Positions 52,401 through 58,182 of a stretch of 64,000 nucleotides of DNA are shown here, piece by piece. Source of the stretch: Actinomycetes bacterium (GTDB taxonomy: Bacteria > Actinomycetota > Coriobacteriia > WRKU01 > WQUG01); the NCBI GenBank assembly GCA_031272275.1, contig JAISUC010000010.1, forward strand, positions 1 to 64,000, written 5' to 3'. How positions within the stretch are numbered: the first letter of the stretch is position 1; the number at the start of each line of letters is the position of its first letter. The position numbers were made by a program, and so were the translations under genes. The notes beneath the pieces were generated by a model that made no database searches, was not told where the DNA came from, and was given only the letters and a program-made list of their open reading frames with translations.

Positions 52401-52930
52401 AAAACCCCGAGGTTCACACCGGGGTGTTGGGGTTGAAAAAGGTAGACGCGAAAAGCAGCAAGAAATCACTGGCGGGCGCACGGTTCCGTCTGGTGAAGAA
52501 ACTGAGTGACGATTATGCCGCCGATTATAGGACCGGCGGCTATGTGCAACGCGAGGGAGCCGACTGGGAGGAGCAGACAAATGCGAGCGGACTGGCGTTT
52601 TTCCGCGGCCTGGCGTATGGCGAGTATGGGGATGCCAACGGCGTGGCCGCGAGCGAGTATTGGTTGGTCGAGGTGGCTGCCCCTGCCGGCTATATTAAGC
52701 CCACCGAGCCGGCGGTGGTGCGCGTCAGTGCGGCGGGCTCGGCGACGACGGCGGCATATCGGATTGCGAATACCGCGGTTCCTGCGGCTCAACCGATTCA
52801 ACCGCCAAAGACGGGCGAGTCGATTACCTTGCTTATCGCCATGATTGCGGCTATCGCGATCGGCGCGGGTCTGTTAGTAATGCAAAAACGACTGAAGGGG
52901 TCTACGTTCGAAGGGAAGGAACAGCCATGA
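37415..52930 (+). CDS. Giant surface polyprotein: BspA-type LRRs, Cna-B/SpaA repeats and LPMTG signal, fused in frame to a second pilin with its own signal peptide and PPKTG signal
   Basis: Signal RRRRPVLLATIVVAAACVLFALAAHA; many LRRs; SpaA/Cna-B domains (AALAGAKFGLYAVTDEG...YVIREISAPAGYD); LPMTGG at nt 51239 with TM and RPRRKG; then MGKVLTVLLPAILLAAAVAGTVFAGAAPAAAA at 51392; ends PPKTGESITLLIAMIAAIAIGAGLLVMQKR. GTG at 37478 may be the true start. Confidence 0.85.
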   Translation: MRIRGCVRVGAASGTGGVRGFVTARDRNDTGGRRRRPVLLATIVVAAACVLFALAAHAGWSDWSESDFLTTGDTITGLSASGIAKLLVDTDVYIPTTFPTAATPVTKIGTDAFSDRALTGLHVPAGFTDIGKHAAYNCDLVKLELPTSITTIGEGAFMQNELADFDNKGTPATTDDTGFDFSTLSNPALTEIAKSAFRENRFTTLTLPTNITTLSTAAFQNNRLTTLVLPGVTTVGEYALANNLLTHVSLPAITLTSPTPATHPIADTAFDSNGRVVALSVTDNDPTQNSHFSGGSGFIINPVTITVTPADKDSYVPIGSPFISGNDYSSDVLYERGTTVAVAAPIYVGYQVVTGNPLYPAPISITGIGTNAADPDHESVTFLYEPATQNPTITASDRYINQSSAYTQTQILSWAAAVDWQGTTIATSTNPADKPALVIETIAIGSTYYGNQITTGMTTVAGTVIDITYKATDSAGNETRRSIKVTVDSDPMQAYIPRADGTASQWQYRDFIYVNETVTVQVTKYANTTAYYTESVTGLTVTGFSSTGNSKYGSNPAARADLVLPGIKADTSTPVVAISGTGAGGATKFNTKDGTNTPGAIDLSNMTALEIIGDAVFASPWTTDNTNPPVNTGGAYGDIIFGVPGARLTRLRAIGNNAFRWNQVVNLDLSGLTSLTIIGDFAFSDASSNTNASYGGNSLQSIDFSNLPSLVAIGDYTGGGGRTFMNSQLRGIDLSGAPNLEQIGIATFCAAGYTSVTIPAFPLDLSMLDKLKIIGQHAFRDYPISDLNISGMDSLERIDGQNFGHIGNTTLEIKDNPKLSVISPQVFNYSIATRTPLTTSTVLTLIIDNCDSLVDLHTSVGGASWGPSDHGFEDLPLTTLVITNNDSLATLMAPANTIKTSSPPTQTSYFQDMNLTGITIDNNDSLTQIGYRAFYNSQSTTLIIANNDALTDIGQEAFPRNRATALDLSTNPLLTTIGKNAFSQNNQGNPADTTYQGGSYLTSLNLTGLTHLDTIGNEAFANAKLTGTLDFSTNTALKNIGTRSFRSSPITDVVFPPSIELINIMAFAYYSGDSLVLSDLPALKILAAGAFGQYNTEGSPAPLQTMVLRNLPSLVNLNRADPSYNGTPVESTDYKAGATIETAYCMTNGADGIAGTNDDELQGSAIVGSIFGNSLPSMTTLTIDNVGLYGLPPKAFYGSPLTSLTIRNMPNLTNIGIYGDKQSDGITNVGTGAICNLGTFETAQLAQLTLDNLPQLRVIGNETFLNSPLESLTLTNLSQLQIIGERAFANATKLTGLDLSNLTNLEIIGDEAFKESPIETLNLAGDTALKKICYEAFYRNRLTTVDLSGLSALEIIGSRAFSDGSMPNTAYVEKTTGGGALITSLILQNNTSLRMIGSVDGGSLGDAYKRASYYLCGEGNRTFYGARLTQLDLSEAPNLESIGFAAFINSPIENLDFTGLNKLQYIGMLSFAAYAGDELTIKDLPALYEIGGLAFSAGRTTTNLRSLTLENLPQLHYLAEQQAFLYDSNGLLVTDFQGYNTTHYGLPYPIDTTNLAKKAYEQLTSLTLKNLPNLNCIPPYTFFASPLLQVTLEDLGIYAIGYDAFYRAQLSYLDLSVGLDNLATIDYQAFCQVPITQLNASNLPALKRIGAEAFLYSSLSYLDLTDSTDFVGFPTYTDANNVVHKSAFGSVSDAMHGSQLGYVLIGGIGADNTTDNLYAENFTTSATTTQNALLPPTRTVTDDSAMANVDQTFNRNNHVPVYILGNARAVTTQDGYIINPVNIRVNYVYIGDGDDNGPDPTDTVSYPLGVDDPQYQSDLAAWRASQPDSVPNVDLRPGRIVQAPYDAVNHTAVVQALDVAGYKLVASNSSTMTIDNVTFPSSDNLSDPDWVEPGNEFTFYYERDTTSQNAIYTLYESGVKIYDEIGKILETSWGLTNSSNDPNLAIGAGWTVQLSYDPLRVQFVGASSSNVYTYSNDPLAGIVTFTFTGSLPAGTFSPTCFWQLIPGRTEMDRDFPIYAALVTPEHTVTLAESTTGGGTYYGMTPGTVVPGRPVAEARPIVYLRGMYRTPDFVKSARPINKPITTKAPQFPTGTDDVANFEASWSSTESAFYTYDDFTMIYTLKAGVNRSFNRNVADITYTDTLPIYYVNDHLLDGDPSDSATGSKVRTIATFDPAKNPGWEITEVYELGPDGIYGTADDGRTWVYVADPDGNPATADGPFVYYQNFSGPTTQVVYTGSLSDLTATKVSYTYDKLCTTTPPSATLILDFPYAWDDHEFVNNASYVASVYRPLYGDMTQFSGADSIKSLVVGVPIGNFTKQSTRPHETADSENGTDGLNVIPASPAVAAGELDDTYAGTHEALAPEPIAPGDGQVIIGRQGWFYDSAIEKNQSPDSGVGEQRWDISVAGRDENGVDLPEGSYFKNLIFIDTLYDSRLRFKGASVNDFAPAVVTAYASDGSILFQQMVSQRINFPTDIRDAIYKVTVSNSLTTVRSGQEKSVLIFTELRDPSITWEGIMGGTSVAHNDGTEYGGGAYDPVSRTADDYFWNLGEVTRTLVQSSVDPETGNTVFTQSVNHADQFDTIRIHNQVEGLGIEKFSSVPAGNPFIAGDAVDYTIKLDTFNAETGAQNSDCRGVDMELDNVVIIDVLPPCYNYTKFTPATQLVLASSDGPDADDLAYTVQYVSDGFIDNAGKKYDIIRIEIDHLKVSELYTTQFLKDVTGNAVAQSGVVGKISGYIDQSAGAMTVLNRVFMDYDATGATVVKVGTDSESYTPARYVSDPNTGTNIDNPQYNVNDEISNGIVDGNNPFHATPTPADDSDDILVGTDVGVTGATRQLIAQKSIRTKVTSTSYGAWQTTPPSRDGRPVQLAGVSTGGVAATWAYDYQYRLRVQNNTDPSVHEDTFEILDILPHVGDHTIIPDNDGVWAERNSEFADELVGVRVPAGYTVEFLVSNPATAIPADLGDIAQPDPGNLTNVIGTPDGVKDAADVQYWFENPPAGYTWYTGVINVGLSTVGVDATDYFLLADLAGGTIDPAAVRAIRIKGTPALRVLENTPLDIIVDMHAPLTGTEVGMRAINNFVWKCNTQNRYLEVPSVYNQVPPFAASVHVKKVAGGTNAALAGAKFGLYAVTDEGTEELLQVKTSNAAGELSYTEVVAGEYVIREISAPAGYDICGDSWNVTVLEKAVPWDYYVSAVPISVYTDADGDGIPDCAGLDGIVGTADDTGNPTTADAVGTPQPSSFGSVGVWAPGADGILDAAHGGVQAAVSTDDYHDANGWNAGPDGILDAAHGGVQAAVSADDIYQTPAAVSDPPLPTRLRLQKVGLNEAGTVSTGPLSGAKFGLYSNAACTAASLIAEQTTNSGGFAIWEGLAPGTYYVRETQAPAGYDPVSVATPIYTVTIPGGSAHVDDIALDAVAGGAIDPVTNMPDVRSVVRGNLTLAKVDGVNGDALAGATFKVTRGPINLYSDYLVGSTNPARLQTASEWKSYTGNFSVSASGTVSINGLLTLGPGMTGAYDMAGGVVYTVEELVAPTGLDRVKFDVVVYPDHCAVVAGSVSYWSGTAWVAPATAELSDADLAYDSSGLFSQTTTVTVVNSLASVNVAKRGIDLLDQTLVQKPETQLSYSDGVALAGVEFELWRDRGIAGVTADDAPMVGSAVADASGKLSFKHLQVGVVYYLSEVASTVPAGYAALTDPVPFMLDATGAVHTVTSGGALGTSYDSGAVMIKNYPIPVPARLKLTKTTSIPTADGTVAAGDLTSSGPLPLIRFYIEKRNDGSGVFEPYVIDAGVDMMPGTADDVTWITTSDGTAGAYDLESGVGSSYTDDQGTLSTADDTTESLAVGQAWLAGLTAGTYRITEQPVADAPMNGAYLTQTVTRTLVVGVTQLGTAPAYSYDFNNTPVTPVMVKGDYVGTFDPTDSYSQAQLQVAYQLLEDPAGDGTAPANDSDNQHPHQMLRSDGKVDLIAGLGGATFLMSEYTGTSPVPANLVGTWLVTSRADGSFDFTSTVSTPVAGVTFAGFDQAKCYSFVEVTPPAGYELNATPVYYYPAYDAATMRTNGGKWISLENKVVKHKLTVSKYAADTKDSLANTEFALYYPDGTLVLSNSSAVAYATFMTDSSGVLQLPDLPTGTYYLKEIAAPAVGGDANYYEVKTGYYRIVIDGKKDVGAAAPESAHQTDALSPFTGDPANFTYDGTDTLNPNYAGPAAAGRTQPYDLYTNAYNYIYPDTLVTSGDAYAVVYDRRTVDPFPLTIAKQLYGADDAANPDRRFYFRVEFDRTELDGAGNPLPDAQQVENWEIYSVGSPYTLYQSDQDDVGSDGFVMAGDVIAIKVGQHATIAAGLPIGTRYRVTETDASGAVLPGWAATVVQTVPDDTVLPHDADSDPDLIDVTPDTAIDANGDGDYTDPGDVPPDRVSGQLVVLDTHGDADPSNDEGHQVVTFTNQKSTDLDFTKYFTANGMDYPLAGAEFTLYRCSVLADGDPTNDAAHLAAGHDEAGSTGDCWEAWQSQVSTANGTVHFDDLTLYGDDGSGQPYANVYVLAETGTPAGYTVPFGYWEITIDPYQATADARIVSITAHGKGNLQPPAFESGNYDGDATNGNELRLRNDRRATLPMTGGLTRMWVVWVIGMVLIIAGVVAWFLRPRRKGDGTDTGQNGQTGQTAMGKVLTVLLPAILLAAAVAGTVFAGAAPAAAAPTHGSITIYKYQVDDRTTAVPNATGQPSDIYSYSGGSEPVAGARFRLVHVVAGGTASTALFSYDGEYYIAATGAAAYSQTATTDSAGKASFGTLPLGLYLVTELSGTGTIDIEPPFMVQIPTAIETIGPADDLVYDVTVYPKAEPILIHKSYAEHASDGAADGWQDGSANIGDTVLWKVASTVPVDIAHAQQYTVDDYYQPGLSVDADGVRIRAWATEGDLLHPPLYLVAGVDYVLTVTGDGAAGTTVSYTLTPAGQQKVDGYRVLELYVPTKLLENIALNTAVDTPARLTYVDASATRIVLDTENPEVHTGVLGLKKVDAKSSKKSLAGARFRLVKKLSDDYAADYRTGGYVQREGADWEEQTNASGLAFFRGLAYGEYGDANGVAASEYWLVEVAAPAGYIKPTEPAVVRVSAAGSATTAAYRIANTAVPAAQPIQPPKTGESITLLIAMIAAIAIGAGLLVMQKRLKGSTFEGKEQP
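47171..47295 (+). repeat. 35-bp direct repeat inside the giant ORF (47171-47205 and 47261-47295)
   Basis: ggcattctggatgccgcgcacggcggggtacaggc repeated exactly with 90-bp period; protein DGILDAAHGGVQAAVS[TA]DD. Confidence 0.9.
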
Positions 52931-54855
52931 AGCGCACAACGAAACGGACGACGTTTGTGGCATTGCTGCTGGCGTTGGCCTTGGTGTTGGCACTGGTGCC
53001 GGCATCCGGGTTCACGTCGCCTGCCACAAACGACACGGTGATTAACCCGGCACATGTGGGGTCGATCACGATTCACAAGTACAAGCTGAAAGGGGACAGT
53101 CCATCCGACTATCCCGACTGGAGAAACGACGGGCGCGAGGACGACACGCAGGTACCGTCCAGCGCAACCCCGCTGGCAAACATCACTTTTTATGTGCAAA
53201 AGGTGACCACGACCACCGCAGGTGATCCGGATGTCGTGTTTGTCCTGAACGGCGGGGCATCTGATGTGTACTACAAGCCCGATACCACTTGGGCCCGCGC
53301 GTCACAAAACGGCGGCTTGGGACAGTCCATCGTCACGAACAGCAACGGTGAGGCATCCACCGGCAGCCCCGATGACCTGCCGGTCGGTATCTACCTGGTC
53401 AGCGAAAAGCCCGGCGCGGTCGCAACACCGGCAGACCCCTTCTTGGTCTATATTCCGACCACCATTCAGGGTTCAGTCGATGACGGCACCACAGCCGGGT
53501 TGGATGAAAGCCTGGATTACCTGTTGTATGACGTGCATGCCTATCCGAAAAACGAGGATCTGGAAATGCACAAACAGGTCGGCAGCGGCGTCGACACCGA
53601 TACGGCGACCGCCGGTCTGCAGGAAGAACTGACCGATGCGCGCGGTGCCGATTACGCAGAACCGGTCAACTGGTATCTGTCGGCAGAGATCCCGGCACGC
53701 ATTGCAGACAACGGCTCGCGGTACTCGATTGTCGACACCTATAGCGCAGGGCTGCTGTTGGATACTAACAGCATCAGCATCTATACGGACAGCTATGTCG
53801 ACCGTACCGGTACGCTGAATGCGGGAATTACGCTGGCCTATGGGACCGATTACACCTATACGGTGACCGGAAACACCACACCTGCCGGCGGCGGTGTGCT
53901 GAAAATCGTGCTGACCGATGCGGGTCGCGCGCGTTTGGGCTATGACGATCCGGACAACAGTGGTAATGACACCGGCGACTATAACTATTTCAAGCTGCTG
54001 CACGTAAAGCTGACGACGACCGTTCTGGAAAGCGCGGCCTTGAACGTGCCCATACCGAACGAGTCAAAGCTGCAGTTCTGCAATACGTCAGAATACAACG
54101 GGTCGGACAGTAGCTATCCCGATGACCCGGAAGACACACCGCCGGGACCCACTCCCCCGCCCGTTATTGAACGTCCCAGCGAGATTCCGTACATCTATAC
54201 CGGCGGTTTTCGCATCCTGAAACAGGACACGCAGGAAACCACGCAGCTGGTGGGCGCGAAATTCAAGCTGATCAAGGTCGACCCGAAATCGACCTATTAC
54301 AACACCGCCGCCAACTGGACCGGGGGCGCGGTTAACTCCGGCAACCTGAAGTTCGATTACGCGCAGTACCAGGCGGACCTGGCGGCAGCCACCGCGCGCA
54401 ACGTGACCGTGCTGGGCGCAAACAGCCCCTACGAGCAGCGGTTGGTGACGGGTAGTTACGCGGACTATGAGGTCACGACCGGATCGGGTGGCACGGCGAG
54501 CTTTACGGGTCTGTCCTACGGGCTGCAGGACGCAGACCCCGCCGAGGACGAAAAGACCGCGACGCCGGCGTATTACTATCTGATCGAGACCGATGCGCCT
54601 GCGGGGTATCGTCTGCCGGACGTGAATGCGACTCCGATTGTCAAGGTCGATTACACCAGCTATACGCAGAACACGGCGACCGGTGTGAGCACGACCCCGT
54701 CAAACCCGTACAAGATCTACAACTCGAAGGCATTCCTGCTGCCGTTCACCGGTGGCGAGGGCAGCCTGTACTTTGTGATCGGCGGCGTGGTTATCGTGCT
54801 GCTGGGCGTGGGTATCCTGGTGGGCACCCGCCGCAAAAAGGGCGCACAGGCTTAA
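52927..54855 (+). CDS. SpaA-type backbone pilin, LPFTG sortase substrate
   Basis: Signal MKRTTKRTTFVALLLALALVLALVPASGF; GSITIHKYKL; pilin-like DVHAYPKNED; IETDAPAGYRLP; LPFTGGEGSLYFVIGGVVIVLLGVGILVGTRRKKG. Start overlaps the giant ORF stop (ATGA). Confidence 0.9.
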   Translation: MKRTTKRTTFVALLLALALVLALVPASGFTSPATNDTVINPAHVGSITIHKYKLKGDSPSDYPDWRNDGREDDTQVPSSATPLANITFYVQKVTTTTAGDPDVVFVLNGGASDVYYKPDTTWARASQNGGLGQSIVTNSNGEASTGSPDDLPVGIYLVSEKPGAVATPADPFLVYIPTTIQGSVDDGTTAGLDESLDYLLYDVHAYPKNEDLEMHKQVGSGVDTDTATAGLQEELTDARGADYAEPVNWYLSAEIPARIADNGSRYSIVDTYSAGLLLDTNSISIYTDSYVDRTGTLNAGITLAYGTDYTYTVTGNTTPAGGGVLKIVLTDAGRARLGYDDPDNSGNDTGDYNYFKLLHVKLTTTVLESAALNVPIPNESKLQFCNTSEYNGSDSSYPDDPEDTPPGPTPPPVIERPSEIPYIYTGGFRILKQDTQETTQLVGAKFKLIKVDPKSTYYNTAANWTGGAVNSGNLKFDYAQYQADLAAATARNVTVLGANSPYEQRLVTGSYADYEVTTGSGGTASFTGLSYGLQDADPAEDEKTATPAYYYLIETDAPAGYRLPDVNATPIVKVDYTSYTQNTATGVSTTPSNPYKIYNSKAFLLPFTGGEGSLYFVIGGVVIVLLGVGILVGTRRKKGAQA

Positions 54856-54886
54856 GGCCGGCACGGTCGCAGGCGCCCGGGCTGCG

Positions 54887-55750
54887 ATGCTCCCGGCGTT
54901 TGCGCACAGGCAGAACGTGCGACGCGTTTTCACGGTATTAGCAGTGTTACTGGTTATCGCAGGGGTGGGCTTTATGGCCTACCCCTGGGTTTCCAGCTGG
55001 TACAACAAACGACAGGCGCTGGAACTGGTTCAGTTGTATGAACGCGACGTGCAGGCGCTGACGTCGGATTTGGCGGCGGCCGAACTGGAACGCGCGCAGC
55101 ACTATAACGGAACGATTTCGGGTGCGATTCACGCCGACCCCTTCGTCGGCGGCAGCGGGGCACAGTACCCGGGCGATTACCTGTCGGTATTGGACATCAG
55201 CGGCAACGGCATGATGGGGTATTTGGAAATCCCGCTGTTTCGGTCAAAACTGCCGATATTTCATGGCGCCGCCGAAGACGTGCTGCAACGCGGCATCGGG
55301 CACATCCCGTCGACCGCGCTGCCGGTGGGTGGTGTCGGCACGCGCTGTGTGCTGGTGGGGCACCGGGGTCTGCCGGGAAACGAACTGTTGACCAACGCGG
55401 ACAAGCTGATAATAGGCGACCTGTTCTATCTGCGTGTGTTGGGTGAAACATTTGCGTATCGCATTGTCGAAATCCAGGTCGTGACCCCCGATGCGCTGGT
55501 CGACATTGCGCCGGTGGCGGGGCGCGACCTGTGTACGCTGGTCACCTGCACGCCGCTGAACATCAACTCGCATCGACTGGTGCTAACCGGCGAACGCACA
55601 GAATACGTGCCCGATGCCCCGGTTACCGGCCCGCACAGTCTGTCCGCCTACGAACGGCAGATGCTGATTGTCGCGATCGCAGGCGCCGTGGGTCTGGTAC
55701 TGGTGGTGGGAATCGGGCTGTACCTGCGCCGACGCCGACGCCGCCGGTGA
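54887..55750 (+). CDS. Class C (pilus) sortase
   Basis: N-terminal TM; LEIPLFRSKLPIFHG; VLVGHRGLPGNELLTN; catalytic TLVTCTPLNINSHRLVLTGER; C-terminal TM plus RRRRRRR. Confidence 0.93.
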   Translation: MLPAFAHRQNVRRVFTVLAVLLVIAGVGFMAYPWVSSWYNKRQALELVQLYERDVQALTSDLAAAELERAQHYNGTISGAIHADPFVGGSGAQYPGDYLSVLDISGNGMMGYLEIPLFRSKLPIFHGAAEDVLQRGIGHIPSTALPVGGVGTRCVLVGHRGLPGNELLTNADKLIIGDLFYLRVLGETFAYRIVEIQVVTPDALVDIAPVAGRDLCTLVTCTPLNINSHRLVLTGERTEYVPDAPVTGPHSLSAYERQMLIVAIAGAVGLVLVVGIGLYLRRRRRRR

Positions 55751-55777
55751 AACCGACGTGCCGGTATGCGCGGTCGG

Positions 55778-55793
55778 CGGGACGTACTCCCCC
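55778..55793 (-). repeat. Dispersed motif, copy 10 (exact)
   Basis: CGGGACGTACTCCCCC in the convergent sortase-hlyIII gap, followed by GCGTTTT. Confidence 0.95.
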
Positions 55794-55806
55794 GCGTTTT
55801 CAGCGG

Positions 55807-56574
55807 CTAGCGAATCACGTACAGGATGACCGAGAGGAAATGGCAAACGGTCCCCGCCAGCACCCAGGTGTGCCAGACGGCGTGCAAATAGGGGACCTTT
55901 TTGATGACATAGAAAATCGTGCCGATTGAATAGGCCAGACCACCCGCAATCAGCAGCCACACCCCCGGCATCGCCAGGTTCGCGACCACCGTGCGGAAGC
56001 TGAACACGACCGCCCAACCCATCGCCAGGTAAATCACGACGCTGACCCATTTCGGGCGAAACACCCAAAAGGCCTCGCAGGCAATACCGACCAGCCCGAA
56101 CGCCCAGATGAAAATCAGCAGTCCCAAGCCCACGTTCGACAGCCCCATCCCGGATTTCTGCCACAGCGTGACCAGGCAAAACGGCGTGTAGGTCCCGGCA
56201 ATCAGCAGGTAAATCGCGGCGTGGTCCAGGACTTTGAACACGGCTTTCGCACGTTCGTTGGTCAGCGCGTGGTACAGCGTTGACGCCGAATACTCCAGGA
56301 TCATCGACACGCCGTAAATGACCGACGCGGTCAGCTTCAAGCCCGCCAAGGGCAGCCCGGTCCGGACCTGCAGCCCCGAAAACACGCACAGCAATACCAG
56401 GGCTGCCACCCCCAGGGCGGCGCCGATGCCGTGTGTGATACTGTTCGCGACTTCTTCTCCGACCGAATACTGCTTGATGGGGCGGGCCTTTTTGCTGCGA
56501 ACACCGTGAACACTGCGTGGGGTCATACCGTTCGAACCGTGTACTGCCTGTGCCATAGGGGCAGTGTAACACAC
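55807..56574 (-). CDS. Hemolysin III / PAQR family membrane protein
   Basis: EEVANSITHGIGAALGVAALVLL; SASTLYHALTNERAKAVFKVLDHAAIYLLIAGTYTPFCL; HAVWHTWVLAGTVCHFLSV. Confidence 0.93.
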   Translation of the reverse strand: MCYTAPMAQAVHGSNGMTPRSVHGVRSKKARPIKQYSVGEEVANSITHGIGAALGVAALVLLCVFSGLQVRTGLPLAGLKLTASVIYGVSMILEYSASTLYHALTNERAKAVFKVLDHAAIYLLIAGTYTPFCLVTLWQKSGMGLSNVGLGLLIFIWAFGLVGIACEAFWVFRPKWVSVVIYLAMGWAVVFSFRTVVANLAMPGVWLLIAGGLAYSIGTIFYVIKKVPYLHAVWHTWVLAGTVCHFLSVILYVIR

Positions 56575-56735
56575 AAATGTCGGAGCCCTGCGTTATGATG
56601 GGGAACAGTTGGGAACAGACGCGGACCGGCTGTTGTGAATGGGCCGTGAATGATGGCGTGCATGTGCGCCGATCGGGCCGTGGATGCGGTACTGCACCGC
56701 GCCGGCAGGTGCCGTGAAAATGCGAAACGGAAGGA

Positions 56736-58004
56736 ATGGACAGCATGGATTCGGGGAGTATATGGGCGGCATGTGCGGTGATAGTGGTGGCGCTGGGCGT
56801 CGCCACGGCGGTCATTATAGCGGTGCTGGGTCGCAGGGATGCGGCGACCCGTACGGCGCTGACCGCCGGTATCGAGGCCGGCCGCGAGGCCGGTGCGGCG
56901 GCTCTGCGCGGAGAGCTGAATGAACGACTGACGCAACAGTCGCAACAGCTGACCCAGCTGACCGGCGAGACCGCGCGCCAGCAAGAACAAAAGCTGGAAA
57001 ACATCCGCCGGACGCTGGATGCCAAACTGGATGCCGTGCGCGTCACCACCGAAACCAGCATCAAGGCGCTGACCGATGACAACCGGGTCCAGCTGGACCG
57101 CATGCGCGAGACTGTCGATGAAAAGCTGCAGAAAACATTGGAAGACCGCATCAGCAAGTCCTTTGCGCAGGTGTCAACTCAGCTGAAAGAAGTCTACGAG
57201 GGTTTGGGCAAAATGCAAAGCCTGGCCAGTGACGTCGGAAACCTGCAACGGGTGCTGTCTTCGGTCAAGACGCGCGGAAATCTGGGCGAGCACCAACTGG
57301 AGGCCATTCTGGAACAGATTCTGTCCCCGGAACAGTACATTCAAAATGCGCAGGTGCGCGCCAACAGCCAGGAACGGGTGGAGTTCGCCATCAAGCTGCC
57401 GGGGCGTGCGGCAGATGATGAGGGCCTGTTGTTGCCGATCGACTCGAAGTTTCCGATTGAGGACTACGAACGTCTGCTGGATGCCCATGATGGTCAGGGA
57501 GATGAATCGGTCGAGGTCATACAGCGCAGGCTGGTGCAGTCGTTGAAAAAGTTCGCGGGTGACATCAAGAACAAGTACATCAATCCGCCGACCACCACCG
57601 ATTTTGCCATTCTGTTTGTGCCCACCGAGGGCTTGTACGCCGAGATCCTGCGGGTGCCGGGGCTGTTTGACGACCTGCAGCGCGACTGCCACGTGACGGT
57701 GGTGGGGCCCACCAATCTGGTGGCGTTTCTCAGCAGTCTGCGCTTGGGGTTTCGCACGCTGGCCATCGAGCGCAGCTCGACCGAGGTGTGGAAGGTATTG
57801 GAAAACGTCCGCAAAGAGTTCGACAAGTTTGCCGAGGCGCTGGACAAGGCGCGCCGCAACTTGCAACTGGCAGACAAGAACCTGGAAGATCTATCCGGGG
57901 TGCGCACCCGCCAGATTCAGCGACAGCTGGATAAAGTGGGCAGCATCGACACCGGTGACGTCGCTGACGCGGTCGGGCTGCCGTCGGCACCGGACAACGC
58001 ATAA
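56736..58004 (+). CDS. rmuC: DNA recombination protein RmuC
   Basis: N-terminal TM, coiled coil, GNLGEHQLEAILEQILSPEQY, LPIDSKFPIEDYERLL, ILFVPTEGLYAEIL, VVGPTNLVAFLSSLRLGFRTLAIE. Confidence 0.93.
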   Translation: MDSMDSGSIWAACAVIVVALGVATAVIIAVLGRRDAATRTALTAGIEAGREAGAAALRGELNERLTQQSQQLTQLTGETARQQEQKLENIRRTLDAKLDAVRVTTETSIKALTDDNRVQLDRMRETVDEKLQKTLEDRISKSFAQVSTQLKEVYEGLGKMQSLASDVGNLQRVLSSVKTRGNLGEHQLEAILEQILSPEQYIQNAQVRANSQERVEFAIKLPGRAADDEGLLLPIDSKFPIEDYERLLDAHDGQGDESVEVIQRRLVQSLKKFAGDIKNKYINPPTTTDFAILFVPTEGLYAEILRVPGLFDDLQRDCHVTVVGPTNLVAFLSSLRLGFRTLAIERSSTEVWKVLENVRKEFDKFAEALDKARRNLQLADKNLEDLSGVRTRQIQRQLDKVGSIDTGDVADAVGLPSAPDNA

Positions 58005-58042
58005 GGATGCTGATTTCTGCTGAGTGTATAGGTGAAAAGAAA

Positions 58043-58119
<77 letters not shown>

Positions 58120-58182
58120 ATGCCTGCGAGAAAACAAGCCTACCGATGATACCACATCACCCCCTCCGCGGGACAAGAGAGG

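Noticed and set aside
47420-52417. Long minus-strand ORFs (615 and 822 aa) opposite the giant adhesin
   Set aside because: Arg/His/Gly-rich compositional shadows of the coding strand, no domain signals.
55583-57157. 524-aa minus-strand ORF spanning the hlyIII and rmuC starts
   Set aside because: Out of frame with the clear HlyIII gene and antisense to RmuC; no independent support.
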